From: Mixta calida
GTDB lineage: Bacteria; Pseudomonadota; Gammaproteobacteria; Enterobacterales; Enterobacteriaceae
Direction of reading: 5' to 3'
Assembly (NCBI RefSeq): GCF_002953215.1
Contig: NZ_CP026378.1
Location: 2,338,540-2,402,539, forward strand
DNA length: 64,000 nt
The stretch's first letter is position 1. Each line of letters opens with the position of its first letter. The position numbers and the translations under genes were made by a program. Under the pieces are notes generated by a model. It was not told the origin of the DNA. It did not search any database and saw only the letters and a list, made by a program, of their open reading frames with translations. Below are positions 9,504 to 18,505 of this stretch, in pieces.

Positions 9504-9783
9504 TTTTTTTTCGCTGGCGCCTCCTAAAACGGGAAAAATTTATCGCTGTCGTCCGCTGGCGCCGGCCAGCGCGCCGTCACCGCGAGGGCTGCGCCTGTTC
9601 TGGCAACGTCTGGCGCAAAGTTTCCGTCTGATGGTGGGCGTGCAGGATTATCAAAACTATCTGCGTCATATGCAACAGCATCATCCAGCGGCGACGCCGA
9701 TGACGGAAAAAGCCTTTCATCGCTACTGTCTGGAAGCGCGCTTCCCCAGCAAGGGCGGCAAAATCGGAAAGTGCCCCTGTTGA
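9496..9783 (+). CDS. YbdD/YjiX-family (DUF466) transporter partner
   Basis: A 95-residue protein whose last 60 residues match the YbdD/YjiX family: a VGVQDYQNYLRHM segment, a TPMTEKAFHR segment, and the C-terminal GGKIGKCPC with two Cys. The N-terminal 35 residues are an extension rich in Pro and Ala, absent from the 65-residue E. coli proteins. The start at 9496 follows AAGGAGG and overlaps the end of the transporter gene by eight bases, so translation is probably coupled. Family members accompany CstA-type carriers and are thought to be needed for transport; the mechanism is not known. Confidence 0.85.
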   Translation: MSDFFSLAPPKTGKIYRCRPLAPASAPSPRGLRLFWQRLAQSFRLMVGVQDYQNYLRHMQQHHPAATPMTEKAFHRYCLEARFPSKGGKIGKCPC

Positions 9784-9847
9784 AACATCAACAAGTGTTA
9801 CCTTTCGACGATGGCTGTTAGCATCACAATGTAAATTCAATCCATCC

Positions 9848-9875
9848 GGCGCCATAATACATGGCGCCTTATTGT
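9848..9875 (+). terminator. Hairpin after the cstA-type operon
   Basis: GGCGCCAT and ATGGCGCC pair perfectly around AATAC and are followed by a modest T-rich stretch (TTATTGTTG). It probably ends the transporter operon ahead of pdeR. Confidence 0.6.
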
Positions 9876-10006
9876 TGTCGGCCGCGTAAAATGTTAATTT
9901 TTTGCGAGAAAAATATTCTTCCATGAGTGTGCTGTGCTTATATATTTGGCCGGAAAGTATTACTAAAATAACAATAGTCGCGCGATCTGCTTACAGGACG
10001 GTCCAT

Positions 10007-11992
10007 ATGCTTGAAGATCAGGGACAAACGTTGCTCTTTACGCTGTTTGGCACCCGCAGCCCCTACTGGCACCTTACATCCGACAGCGATGCACTCCGGC
10101 TGTCACGCGAAGAGCTGGCGGAAACGAATCTCGCCGTGCCGCTCTCTTCCTCTCAGGCGCAGCTGCTGCGCGCTATGACGGTGGTGACCTCCAGCGTTAA
10201 CCTGGTGATTAATTTACGCGGCGAAGAACTGCCGATGCATTTTGTCGGCCGCAAGATCAATCAGGATGAATGGGCCGGCACCGCCTCCGCCTGGGGTGAC
10301 ACCTCATCCGTGGCGCGGGATCTAACCCAGGGGCTTTCTTTTGCCGAACAGGTGGTTTCAGAAGCCAATTCGGTCATCGTTATTCTCGATCAGCACGGCA
10401 ACATTCAGCGTTTCAATCGCCTCAGCGAAGAATATACCGGCCTGAAAGAGCAGGAAGTGATTGGCCGCAACGTGTTTAAGCTCTTTATGACCAAGCAGGA
10501 AGCGCTGGCGTCGCGCCGCAATATCACCGGCTTTTTCCGTGACGGCAGCTCTTATGAGGTGGAGCGCTGGGTCAAAACGCGCAAAGGTCAGCGCCTGTTT
10601 CTGTTCCGCAATAAATTCGTCCACAGCGGCAGCGGCAAAAATGAAATCTTTCTGATCTGTTCCGGCACCGATATTACTGAAGAACGCCGAGCGCAGGAGC
10701 GACTGCGCGTGCTGGCCAATACCGATACCGTGACCGGTCTGCCGAACCGCAACGCCATTCATCAGCGCATGACCGAAGTGCTGGAAAAGCGTGAAGATCG
10801 GCAGGTCGGCGTGGTCTATATGGATCTTGATAACTTTAAAAAGGTCAACGACGCCTACGGGCATATGTTCGGCGATCAGCTGTTGCAGGCGGTTTCGCTG
10901 GCGGTGCTCTCCTGCCTGGAGCCGGAACAGACGCTGGGACGACTCGGCGGCGACGAATTTATCGTGCTGGCGGAAAAAACCACCCAGGAAGCGCTGGAGG
11001 CGTTGGCCGTGCGCATCCTGGCGCGTCTGCGTCAGCCTTTCCGCATCGGTCTGATCGAAGTTTATACCGGCTGTTCAGTGGGCATCGCGCTGGCGCCGCA
11101 CCATGGCGAAGATCGCGAAAGTCTGATTCGCAACGCCGATACGGCGATGTATCACGCCAAAGAGAACGGCCGCGGTCAGGCTTGCGTCTTTTCGCCGGAA
11201 ATGAACCAGCGGGTCTTTGAATATCTCTGGCTCGATACCAACCTGCGCAAAGCGCTGGAGCACCAACAGCTGATAATCCATTATCAGCCTAAAATCAGCG
11301 AAGGCGGCAAAGTGGTCGGCGCCGAGGCGCTGGTGCGCTGGCTTTCGCCGGAACGCGGCATGATCCCGCCTAACGAATTTATCTCCTATGCCGAAGAGTC
11401 CGGTCTGATTGTGCCGCTCGGACGCTGGGTGATGCTGACGGCGTTACAGCAGATTATCGCATGGCGGCGCCAGGGCATTCACCTGCGCGTCGCGGTGAAC
11501 GTCTCCGCACGGCAGCTGCTCGATCAAAGCATCTATAACGATTTAAAAGAGGCGCTGCAACAGAACGGCATCAGCGTCAGCCCTATTGATATCGAGCTGA
11601 CCGAAAGCTGTTTGATTGAAAATGAGCAGCAGGCGCTGCGTCTGATGAATCAGTTCCGTGAGTTGGGCGCCGAAGTGCATCTTGATGATTTCGGTACTGG
11701 CTATTCGTCGCTGTCGCAGCTGGCGCGCGTGCCGATTGACGCCATTAAGCTCGATCAGAGTTTTGTCCGCAGCGTTAATGAACGTCCGGTTTCACAGTCG
11801 CTGGTACATGCGATCGTGGCGGTAGCGAAGGCGCTGCATCTGCGCGTGATTGCCGAAGGCGTGGAAACGGAGCTGGAGGAGCAGTTTCTGCTGGAGAACG
11901 GCGTAGATGAGCGGCAGGGTTACTATTACGGGAAGCCAATGCCCGCAGACCAACTGGAGCATTGGCTTGCTCAGCGTCCTGCCAAGCCTTAA
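10007..11992 (+). CDS. pdeR: Cyclic di-GMP phosphodiesterase/DSF receptor PdeR (RpfR)
   Basis: A 661-residue cytoplasmic signalling protein, exactly the length of E. coli PdeR (Gmr/YciR). The start at 10007 has AGGACGG upstream; the frame is open further upstream but has no such site. Order: an N-terminal domain (about 1-95) that in RpfR proteins binds RpfF, a PAS domain (about 105-220), GGDEF (motif at 314-318) and EAL (motif at 440-442). GGDEF and EAL motifs are both intact. In E. coli PdeR restrains the DgcM-MlrA curli pathway. In Burkholderia and Cronobacter the same architecture, RpfR, binds cis-2-unsaturated fatty acid signals and raises phosphodiesterase activity. It faces an rpfF homologue nine bases away, so the RpfR role is likely here. 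Confidence 0.92.
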   Translation: MLEDQGQTLLFTLFGTRSPYWHLTSDSDALRLSREELAETNLAVPLSSSQAQLLRAMTVVTSSVNLVINLRGEELPMHFVGRKINQDEWAGTASAWGDTSSVARDLTQGLSFAEQVVSEANSVIVILDQHGNIQRFNRLSEEYTGLKEQEVIGRNVFKLFMTKQEALASRRNITGFFRDGSSYEVERWVKTRKGQRLFLFRNKFVHSGSGKNEIFLICSGTDITEERRAQERLRVLANTDTVTGLPNRNAIHQRMTEVLEKREDRQVGVVYMDLDNFKKVNDAYGHMFGDQLLQAVSLAVLSCLEPEQTLGRLGGDEFIVLAEKTTQEALEALAVRILARLRQPFRIGLIEVYTGCSVGIALAPHHGEDRESLIRNADTAMYHAKENGRGQACVFSPEMNQRVFEYLWLDTNLRKALEHQQLIIHYQPKISEGGKVVGAEALVRWLSPERGMIPPNEFISYAEESGLIVPLGRWVMLTALQQIIAWRRQGIHLRVAVNVSARQLLDQSIYNDLKEALQQNGISVSPIDIELTESCLIENEQQALRLMNQFRELGAEVHLDDFGTGYSSLSQLARVPIDAIKLDQSFVRSVNERPVSQSLVHAIVAVAKALHLRVIAEGVETELEEQFLLENGVDERQGYYYGKPMPADQLEHWLAQRPAKP

Positions 11993-12001
11993 TTTAATCC
12001 G

Positions 12002-12868
12002 TTAGCTGGCTTTACGCAGCTGCGAACTGAGACGGTTTTGCAGCTGAACCAGCCGCGCCATATAGGCGATATCCTTTTCTTCAATGGAAAAAGCGAAATC
12101 GACCCAGTCTTCCGTGATATCCATCAGCTCAGCGCGAGTTAACTGCAGCACGCGCTGACGCGCTTTCAGCATCGCCTTAACGCCATTGAGCTTGGGACGC
12201 AGCGTATCGATAAAAGTGCGGGTGGCGCGATAGCTCTCGCCCGGCTGGAACAGCCGGTCCACCAGACCGCGCGTTTCAAACCATTCGGCGGTATGGCTCT
12301 CCCCTTCGCAAATCAACTCCTCCGCCAGCTTCATCCCCGCGCGCCGCGCCACCAGCGAGTAGCCCCCCATTCCCGGAAAAAGGTTAAATGCGATCTCCGG
12401 AAAACCCATGCGGGCATTATTCTGTGCCAACAGAAAGTGATGCGCCAGCGCCGCTTCAAAGCCGCCGCCCAGCGCGCTGCCTTCCACCATGGCGATAGTC
12501 ACCGCGCCGGTGTCGAAACCGCGCGCCGCCGCGTGAATGCAGTCCACGCAGGCGCGCGCATAGGCGCGCAGCGCTTCACGCCGTCCATTTTGTATGCAAT
12601 CAACGAAAAAGCTTAAATCGCCGCCCGCGTTAAACATCTGCGGCACCAGCGAACCAGTCACCCAAAAATCGATGGGCAGGCCGGAGCGCTGCGCGGCATA
12701 GCTCAGGTTCATAATCTCCTCTATCAGCCCGTGATTAAAGGAAGGACGCGGCTCCGCACGCAACATCATCCACATGGTGCGGCGCTCCTCTTCGTAATAA
12801 GCATCGAGTTGGGTAGTTTGTCCAGCTTCGGTGAACAGTCTGCAGGTGGGTTGGTTAATCACTGACAT
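12002..12868 (-). CDS. rpfF: RpfF-type DSF synthase (crotonase superfamily)
   Basis: A 288-residue enoyl-CoA hydratase/isomerase-fold protein, equal in length to Xanthomonas RpfF (289). The ALGGGFEAAL segment gives Glu138 and the GFPEIAFNLFPGMGGYS segment gives Glu158. These are twenty residues apart, matching the catalytic pair Glu141/Glu161 of RpfF, and the flanking LFPGMG sequence is typical of RpfF rather than of fatty-acid oxidation crotonases. RpfF uses acyl carrier protein substrates to make cis-2-enoic acid signals (DSF or BDSF) by dehydration and thioester cleavage. The start has AGAGGATGAG upstream. It is convergent with pdeR/rpfR, its likely receptor and binding partner. E. coli lacks this gene. 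The exact product is not predictable. Confidence 0.88.
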   Translation of the reverse strand: MSVINQPTCRLFTEAGQTTQLDAYYEEERRTMWMMLRAEPRPSFNHGLIEEIMNLSYAAQRSGLPIDFWVTGSLVPQMFNAGGDLSFFVDCIQNGRREALRAYARACVDCIHAAARGFDTGAVTIAMVEGSALGGGFEAALAHHFLLAQNNARMGFPEIAFNLFPGMGGYSLVARRAGMKLAEELICEGESHTAEWFETRGLVDRLFQPGESYRATRTFIDTLRPKLNGVKAMLKARQRVLQLTRAELMDITEDWVDFAFSIEEKDIAYMARLVQLQNRLSSQLRKAS

Positions 12869-12959
12869 AGTCTCATCCTCTGTATAATTGATGCGTTAAA
12901 CGCAACACCAGCGTAATGCAGAGCGAGACAACACTGAATGAAGGACTGATTTTTAAGAT

Positions 12960-12998
12960 AAAAAACAGAAAACCTCCCCGATTGCGCAACCGGAGAGG
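12960..12998 (-). terminator. kdgT terminator
   Basis: The arms at 12973-12980 and 12991-12998 pair around a ten-base loop, and on the minus strand the stem is followed by a T-rich run. It lies just past the kdgT stop at 13010. Confidence 0.7.
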
Positions 12999-13009
12999 CG
13001 AAAGGAGTC

Positions 13010-13993
13010 TTATTTAATCGCGGCGCGCTGACTGGCTGCGACGCGGTGGCTTTTCACTCTCTTCGAGTAAACCGCAGTAATGATTGGCACCAGAATCGAG
13101 GTAACGATAACCGAGGTGGCGACCAGCGCCGTGGCGGCTGGCGCTACCGGTTTGAACTGCGGCACCATCTCTGCAATCAGCACCGGCGTTGCGACCGCCG
13201 CGCCCGCCGAGCTGGAGGCGGCCACGCCTGCCGTGCCGTCCCCGCCGCCAATCAGTCGATCGGCGATAATCAGCGGAATGCCGGTCACGACAATGACGGC
13301 GATGCCCAGCATAATGCCCAGCAGGCCGGTTTGCGCAATCACTGAGAGATCGATGGTGTTGCCCAGTGCGAAAGCGAAGAACGGGATGAGCGTCTGCACC
13401 GCTTTGCCGAAAAACTCACGCAGTTCCGGATCAAGATTGCCCAGCGCGAAGCCCACCAGGAACGGCAGTACCGCGCCGACAAAGACGTGCGGCTCAAACG
13501 AGGCGATGCCGGCAGTGCCCAGAATAACCATGGTCATTAACGGACCGGATTCCAGCGACATCAGCACAAAAGCGCCTGCCTCTTCCTTAGTGCCGTACTG
13601 CTGCATCAATGAGGCGTAAAGTCCGCCGTTGGTCATATCCATTGCGGCGACCAGCGCCAGCGTTGACAGCCCGGCGAACATGCCGACTTCAAAGCCGTTC
13701 TCCGGCACGATGCGCGAGGCAATGGCGGCAACCACCCAGGCAACGGCGATTTTAGTCACTACCAGCGTGCCCGATTTGCGCAGTACGGTGCCGGTGGCGC
13801 TCAATTTAATCGATGCGCCCATACAGAAGAACCAGACGGCCAGAATCGGAACGGTTCCGCTCATCAGTCCGTTGGTAAAAGAGCCGAGATACTTCCCGCC
13901 TTCCGGCGCCAGCGTATGGCAAAGCGCCCCCAGAAACAGAGGCACCAGCATCATGCCGCCCGGAATTTTATCGATAGCGCGTTTAATTTGCAT
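13010..13993 (-). CDS. kdgT: 2-keto-3-deoxygluconate permease
   Basis: A 327-residue inner-membrane proton symporter for 2-keto-3-deoxygluconate, the same length as E. coli KdgT and nearly identical over long stretches ([38 protein letters not shown]). The start MQIKR at 13993 is chosen by homology and by the GGTGGGAG site; the frame is open further upstream. It imports a breakdown product of pectin and other uronates, a plausible asset for a plant-associated bacterium. A KdgR-like operator lies about 110 bases upstream. The gene downstream of the epimerase is in the same direction, but the gap and operator suggest its own promoter. Confidence 0.95.
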   Translation of the reverse strand: MQIKRAIDKIPGGMMLVPLFLGALCHTLAPEGGKYLGSFTNGLMSGTVPILAVWFFCMGASIKLSATGTVLRKSGTLVVTKIAVAWVVAAIASRIVPENGFEVGMFAGLSTLALVAAMDMTNGGLYASLMQQYGTKEEAGAFVLMSLESGPLMTMVILGTAGIASFEPHVFVGAVLPFLVGFALGNLDPELREFFGKAVQTLIPFFAFALGNTIDLSVIAQTGLLGIMLGIAVIVVTGIPLIIADRLIGGGDGTAGVAASSSAGAAVATPVLIAEMVPQFKPVAPAATALVATSVIVTSILVPIITAVYSKRVKSHRVAASQRAAIK

Positions 13994-14104
13994 GTTGTCT
14001 CCCACCTTAGTTAAGCAAGACGACGGATCAATCCTGCGTGCCCATAAGGGCGATGGCGACAACATAGCGCTATTCACTTTCAGAAACAGTGATCTTGTCT
14101 GTGA

Positions 14105-14126
14105 AATTAAAACGCTGTTTCATTAT
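14105..14126 (-). promoter_or_regulatory. Possible KdgR operator
   Basis: The sequence AATTAAAACGCTGTTTCATT resembles the KdgR consensus, in which GAAAC and GTTTC half-sites flank three bases. The right half GTTTCAT is ideal; the left half has AAAAC in place of GAAAC. Its place in front of kdgT, a known KdgR target in enterobacteria, supports the call. Confidence 0.5.
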
Positions 14127-14159
14127 TAAATGAACAGCAGTTTGTTTTTGTGAAGGGCG

Positions 14160-14861
14160 TCAGCTTTTTTGCCCGTAATAAGCATTGGCGCCATGCTTGC
14201 GCAACCAGTGTTTATCAAGCAGCGCCTGCTGCATAGCCGGAAGCGCCGGCGCGAGCTGCTGGCTGAACAGCGCCATATAAGCCAGCTCCTCCAGCACCAC
14301 TGCGTTATGCACTGCGGCATGCGCGTCTTTGCCCCAGGCGAACGGTCCGTGGGAGTAAACCAGCGCCGCCGGGATTGCCAGCGGCGCAATATCGCGCTGA
14401 CGCAAGGTTTCAATAATCACGTTACCGGTTTCCCACTCATAACGATCGGCAATCTCCTCATCGGTCATCATGCGCGTACAGGGAACGGCGCCGTAGAAAT
14501 CATCCGCGTGGGTGGTGCCCCAGGCGGGAATATCACGTCCCGCCTGCGCCCAGATGGTCGCATGGCGCGAATGGGTATGAACGATGCCGCCGACATCGGG
14601 CCAGGCGAGATAGAGCGCGCGATGGGTATCGGTGTCGGATGAAGGACGTTTATCCCCTTCTACGATCTCGCCGCTTTCTAACGCCACGACCACCATATCC
14701 TCTCGTTTCATGCTGCTGTAGCTGACGCCGGAAGGTTTAATCACCAGCAGACCGTGCTCGCGATCAATCGCGCTGACGTTGCCCCAGGTAAATGTCACCA
14801 GATTGTGCTCCGGCAGCGCCAGGTTTGCTTCAAGCACCTGTTCTTTGAGTTGTTCCAGCAT
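14160..14861 (-). CDS. araD: L-ribulose-5-phosphate 4-epimerase (AraD family)
   Basis: A 233-residue zinc epimerase that converts L-ribulose 5-phosphate to D-xylulose 5-phosphate. It aligns end to end with E. coli AraD (231): the GNVSA segment, the zinc-binding [10 protein letters not shown] segment, TTHADDFYG, the HGPFAWG segment and the [14 protein letters not shown] tail are all present. The start at 14861 follows GGAAGGG; an upstream ATG at 14879 lacks a site. No araA, araB or araC lies nearby, so it is an orphan. The paralogues SgbE and UlaF catalyse the same reaction, so the symbol is the best guess among three. It sits upstream of kdgT. Confidence 0.8.
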   Translation of the reverse strand: MLEQLKEQVLEANLALPEHNLVTFTWGNVSAIDREHGLLVIKPSGVSYSSMKREDMVVVALESGEIVEGDKRPSSDTDTHRALYLAWPDVGGIVHTHSRHATIWAQAGRDIPAWGTTHADDFYGAVPCTRMMTDEEIADRYEWETGNVIIETLRQRDIAPLAIPAALVYSHGPFAWGKDAHAAVHNAVVLEELAYMALFSQQLAPALPAMQQALLDKHWLRKHGANAYYGQKS

Positions 14862-15256
14862 AATTTTCCCTTCCAGCATTCTGTGAATGCACTATTGTTA
14901 AGGGGCTGGCGCGGCAAAGGTATGGAAGCGCTGGCTGATTAGGCGGCGCAATTTTGCTGTGAAGCGATTTTTGCGCGCTTATTTAGGAGTTTTTAACCTG
15001 TTGTAACTTTTGGTAGTGCCTATAATTAGTTTATGCAATTGAACCGGGGGTGATTGTTAGCACCCTTATGGTTAGAAGGTAATTGCTGTTCCTGGCGCAT
15101 AAAGCAGGATCGGGATCTGTGCAGTTCTGTTGCGCAAGCGGCATGAACAGGGATGTGAACCGATCTAAAATAAACCGTCAGCGGACCTGATACGCAGAGT
15201 GAGCCGTCTATACTTAAAGGGTTTCCTCTGTGAGCAACAATTAAGGAGAAGTTATT
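14862..15256. other. Upstream region of osmB and of the epimerase gene
   Basis: No gene is supported. It contains a consensus -10 TATAAT (15021-15026) with a poorly spaced -35, a small GGGTG/CACCC hairpin near 15050, and the sigma-S-like osmB promoter listed separately. The rest shows nothing notable. Confidence 0.5.
15187..15215 (+). promoter_or_regulatory. osmB promoter with sigma-S-like -10
   Basis: The -10 CTATACTT (15208-15215) matches the extended form preferred by RpoS (C before TATACT). A weak -35 CTGATA lies 16 bases upstream. The element is about 40 bases before the osmB start. E. coli osmB is a known RpoS and osmotic stress gene with two promoters. Confidence 0.6.
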
Positions 15257-15472
15257 ATGACAAAGAATGCAAAACGCATTTCCGCTACTGTACTGGCCGC
15301 TGTGGTCGTGATGTCGCTTTCAGGCTGTAGCAACTGGTCCAAACGCGATCGCAACACAGCTATCGGCGCTGGCGCCGGCGCAATTGGCGGCTCCGTGCTG
15401 ACCAACGGCAGCGGTTTAGGCACCATTGGCGGCGCCGCAGTTGGTGGTATTATCGGTCACCAGATTGACTGA
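15257..15472 (+). CDS. osmB: Osmotically inducible lipoprotein OsmB
   Basis: A 71-residue lipoprotein. A signal peptide ends in the lipobox LSGC, with the lipidated Cys at residue 24. The mature part begins SNWSKRDRNTAIGAG and is made of Gly-rich repeats (GGAAVGGIIGH), as in E. coli OsmB. It is expected in the outer membrane or its periplasmic face and is induced by osmotic stress and stationary phase. AAGGAG precedes the start. The C-terminus is one or two residues shorter than in E. coli. It is a single-gene unit bounded by a bidirectional terminator shared with yciH. Confidence 0.95.
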   Translation: MTKNAKRISATVLAAVVVMSLSGCSNWSKRDRNTAIGAGAGAIGGSVLTNGSGLGTIGGAAVGGIIGHQID

Positions 15473-15526
15473 TGCATAATTTATAATAATTACAGGCTAC
15501 GCAGCGCATCTGCTTATTATTCTCTG

Positions 15527-15558
15527 ACGAGGCCGCTTATTGAGCGGCCTCGTTTTTT
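15527..15558. terminator. Bidirectional terminator, osmB/yciH
   Basis: CGAGGCCGCT pairs with AGCGGCCTCG around a short loop and is followed by a T run on the plus strand. It lies between the convergent osmB and yciH-pyrF units. Confidence 0.85.
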
Positions 15559-15559
15559 A

Positions 15560-15883
15560 TTAACCGCCGGCCAGCTTGACCTTAAAGCCTTTCGCTTCCA
15601 GCAGCGCTTTCAGCTCATCGCGCTTATCGCCCTGAATCTCGATAACGCCCTCTTTCGCCGCCCCGCCGCAGCCGCATTTTTTCTTCAGCTCCGCCGCCAG
15701 CTTCGTCAGTTCCGCATCATCCAGATCGAGGCCGGTGATCAAGCACACGCCTTTACCCTTGCGCCCGCTGGTCTGCCGTTGAATACGCACGATGCCGTCG
15801 CCTTTTGGCCGCGCCGCTTTCAGCTCCGGCTGTGCGATGCGCCCGCCGTCGGTAGAATAGACCAGTGGATTGTCTTTACTCAT
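15560..15883 (-). CDS. yciH: YciH, SUI1/eIF1-like translation factor
   Basis: A 107-residue member of the SUI1 family, resembling eukaryotic initiation factor 1 and one residue shorter than E. coli YciH. It has the family core [10 protein letters not shown], the [12 protein letters not shown] loop and the IQGDKRDEL segment. The E. coli protein is reported to influence start-codon fidelity and to act as a translation inhibitor in stress. It overlaps the pyrF stop by four bases (ATGA), so the two genes form one minus-strand operon with pyrF first; AAGGAGCG precedes the start. Confidence 0.93.
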   Translation of the reverse strand: MSKDNPLVYSTDGGRIAQPELKAARPKGDGIVRIQRQTSGRKGKGVCLITGLDLDDAELTKLAAELKKKCGCGGAAKEGVIEIQGDKRDELKALLEAKGFKVKLAGG

Positions 15884-16602
15884 ACGCGCTCCTTCAGTGA
15901 AGTCAGAATAGCTTGCAGCGTGGCGGCCGGATCGTCGGACTGGGTGATCGGACGTCCAATCACCATATAGTCCACGCCCGCCTGCTGCGCCTCTACCGGC
16001 GTCATAATGCGCCGCTGATCGCCCACCTCGCTGCCTGCCGGACGAATGCCCGGCGTCACAAGCTGAAACGCCTGACCCCGCTGCTGCCTGAACTGCGCCG
16101 CCTCGTGCGCCGAGCAGACTACGCCATCAAGGCCGCACTGCTGCGTCAGTCGCGCCAGACGCGCCGCATGTTCCGCCGGCGTCGCCGTAATGCCGATATC
16201 AAGCAGATCGGCGGCTTCCATGCTGGTCAACACCGTTACCGCAATCAGCAGCGGCGCGTCATCGCCAAAGCCATTCAGCGCTTCGCGGGCAGCTGTCATC
16301 ATACGCGCCCCGCCGCTGGCATGGACATTCACCATCCAGACGCCCAGCTCGGCGGCGGCGGCCACTGCATGCGCCACGGTATTAGGGATATCGTGGAATT
16401 TCAGATCGAGAAATACCTCAAAACCACGCTGGTGCAGGTCACGCACAATCTGCGGCCCAAAGAGCGTGAACATCTCTTTGCCTACTTTCATTCTGCAACT
16501 GGCGGGATCGATACGGTCGACAAAGGCCAGCGCGCGGTCGCGGTCAGCATAATCAAGCGCGACCAGAACAGGCGAATCAGTTCGGTTTTGAGATTGTGAC
16601 AT
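15880..16602 (-). CDS. pyrF: Orotidine 5'-phosphate decarboxylase
   Basis: A 240-residue enzyme that makes UMP from OMP, the last step of pyrimidine synthesis. The active-site signature [10 protein letters not shown] with its catalytic Lys and Asp is intact, as are the phosphate-binding PGIRP and GRPI segments. The start MSQSQN at 16602 fits E. coli PyrF; the frame upstream to 16656 is not conserved. The length is close to E. coli (245). It is translationally coupled to yciH downstream, as in E. coli. Confidence 0.96.
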   Translation of the reverse strand: MSQSQNRTDSPVLVALDYADRDRALAFVDRIDPASCRMKVGKEMFTLFGPQIVRDLHQRGFEVFLDLKFHDIPNTVAHAVAAAAELGVWMVNVHASGGARMMTAAREALNGFGDDAPLLIAVTVLTSMEAADLLDIGITATPAEHAARLARLTQQCGLDGVVCSAHEAAQFRQQRGQAFQLVTPGIRPAGSEVGDQRRIMTPVEAQQAGVDYMVIGRPITQSDDPAATLQAILTSLKERV

Positions 16603-16879
16603 GTCTATTCCTTCAACTGTGGGGCACCGCACGGCGCAGGGGAAAACGGCAAGCATTCTACCTGCGCGGCGCAGTGGAAAACAGTCTTAAGCTACGCCGC
16701 ACATCGCCATTCTCGCTCTGTCAGGCGAATTTTCCGCGCCGTTGAGGCGGAGAATAAGGTTTAGCCTTTAGTATGTTGTAACTAATAGGGATAATTCACG
16801 CCTGGCGATTGCGGCGCGAACAGGGATTTCAACAGGGAACGTCGGGGCGGAGACAGACGCGACGCAGGGCGGCGCGCCG

Positions 16880-18049
16880 TTACTGGCCATCCAGCCCGCG
16901 GATCGGCTTAACGGTAGACCATGCCCGACAGGATGGGCAGTGCCAGTAAAGCGCGTGGGCGGTAAAGCCGCATTTCTGGCAGCGGTAACGCGGTTTGGTG
17001 CGGATCTGCTCACCCACCATATCGCGCAGCACCATCAGGCTCTCTTTGGCGCGCCCATCTTCTGCTTCATGCAGGTGAAAGTCCATCAAGCGATGAAAGA
17101 CGCGCATTGTCGGATGGCGTTGCAACTGACGATTGATATAGACCTGCGCCACTTCGGCGCCCTGCTCATGTTCAAGTATATCGGCCAGATAGAGCTCAGC
17201 CTGCGCGCCGGTATTTTCCTCCACGCAACGGCGCAGATAGTCCGCCCAGGCTTCCGGCTGCGCCAGATGTTGATAGCAGATTTCCAGCATTTCCAGCGTT
17301 TCGCTGACCAGCTCTTTGTCCTGCTCGATCACCCGTTGCAGATGACCGGTCGCTCTGGCGTAATCCCCCTTCGCCATAAAGATACGACCCATCATAATGG
17401 AAACGCGCGCGCTCTGACGATCCGCCGCCTCCCCTTTTTTCAACAGGCCGAGCGCGCGATCGAGATCGTCGCTGCCCATCGCCTGCAGGGCCAGCTCGCA
17501 GTAGAAATGGGCGATTTCCATCTGATGGCGGCTTTTGCCGAGCTTCACCAGCTTTTCAGCGACATCGATCGCTTTCTGCCATTCGCTGGTGGCCTGATAA
17601 ATGATCAACAGCTGCTGTAGCGCGCTGAGACGAAAATCGGTTTCGTCGGTCAGCTGGCCAAACATCTCTTCCGCCCGATCGTACAGCCCCGCCGCCATGT
17701 AATCGCGGCCCAGCTGCTGCACCGCCAGCAGACGCTGGTCGTAGCTTAGCGAGGCGCTTTCCATCAGCGACTGATGGATACGTATCGCGCGGTCTACCTC
17801 GCCGCGAGAGCGAAACAGGTTGCCCAGCGTCAGGTGCGCCTCCACCGTGCCGCTGTCCTCTTTCAGCATGTCAAGAAACAGATCGACCGCTTTATCTTGC
17901 TGGTTTGAGAGCAGAAAGTTTACGCCGGTCACATAGTCGCGCGACAGACGGTTGGCTTCCTGCTGTTTATCCTGCTGCGCACTTCTGCGCCCCATGTACC
18001 AGCCGTAGGCGGCGGCCACGGGCAGTAACAGAAACAGCAGTTCCAACAT
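16880..18049 (-). CDS. lapB: LapB (YciM), lipopolysaccharide assembly regulator
   Basis: A 389-residue inner-membrane protein, the same length as in E. coli. It has an N-terminal transmembrane anchor (about 1-20), an array of TPR repeats over residues 60-350, and a C-terminal rubredoxin-type metal site with two Cys pairs (CQKCG and CPSC). LapB presents LpxC to the FtsH protease and so limits lipid A synthesis. It lies six bases after lapA with no ribosome binding site of its own, so translation is presumably coupled. Confidence 0.96.
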   Translation of the reverse strand: MLELLFLLLPVAAAYGWYMGRRSAQQDKQQEANRLSRDYVTGVNFLLSNQQDKAVDLFLDMLKEDSGTVEAHLTLGNLFRSRGEVDRAIRIHQSLMESASLSYDQRLLAVQQLGRDYMAAGLYDRAEEMFGQLTDETDFRLSALQQLLIIYQATSEWQKAIDVAEKLVKLGKSRHQMEIAHFYCELALQAMGSDDLDRALGLLKKGEAADRQSARVSIMMGRIFMAKGDYARATGHLQRVIEQDKELVSETLEMLEICYQHLAQPEAWADYLRRCVEENTGAQAELYLADILEHEQGAEVAQVYINRQLQRHPTMRVFHRLMDFHLHEAEDGRAKESLMVLRDMVGEQIRTKPRYRCQKCGFTAHALYWHCPSCRAWSTVKPIRGLDGQ

Positions 18050-18055
18050 GGAGAG

Positions 18056-18361
18056 TTATTCCTTGACGACGGTCGTGGGTGACGGAGTCACGTTTTCAGT
18101 CTGCACAGTTTGCTGCTGCAGACGCTTCAGCTTGCGCTGGGCATTCGCCAGCGCCACGCGCACCCGCAGCCAGAAAAGGCCGCATATCGCCCAGCCCAGT
18201 ACAAATCCCGCGCCGAACAGCGAAGCCAGCAGCGTGGAAATACGATATTCGCCCTGTGCGATCAGGAAGTTAAATGAGACAACCTGGTCATTATGCGCGC
18301 CGAGCGTAACGGAGATGATGAATATCACCAGAACCAGTAAAAAGAGCAGTAAATATTTCAC
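18056..18361 (-). CDS. lapA: LapA (YciS), inner-membrane LPS assembly protein
   Basis: A 101-residue protein with two transmembrane segments (about 1-20 and 40-65), followed by a cytoplasmic coiled-coil-like tail (RVALANAQRKLKRLQQQ). It carries the LapA-domain hallmark VSFNFLIAQGEYRISTLLA. It is co-transcribed with lapB, six bases downstream, and acts with LapB in coordinating lipopolysaccharide assembly. Its length is within one residue of the E. coli protein. Confidence 0.94.
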   Translation of the reverse strand: MKYLLLFLLVLVIFIISVTLGAHNDQVVSFNFLIAQGEYRISTLLASLFGAGFVLGWAICGLFWLRVRVALANAQRKLKRLQQQTVQTENVTPSPTTVVKE

Positions 18362-18505
18362 GTTTCGTCCTGTAATTCGGTGTAAGCCAAAGGATTATGC
18401 CAAAAATGTTATAAGGATGCTTGATCAGAAACCGGCTAAAGATAACATCCCGGTCATTATTTTGTTGTCATGTACAGGTTATGGGGCCGGAAAAGCGCTT
18501 TGCAA

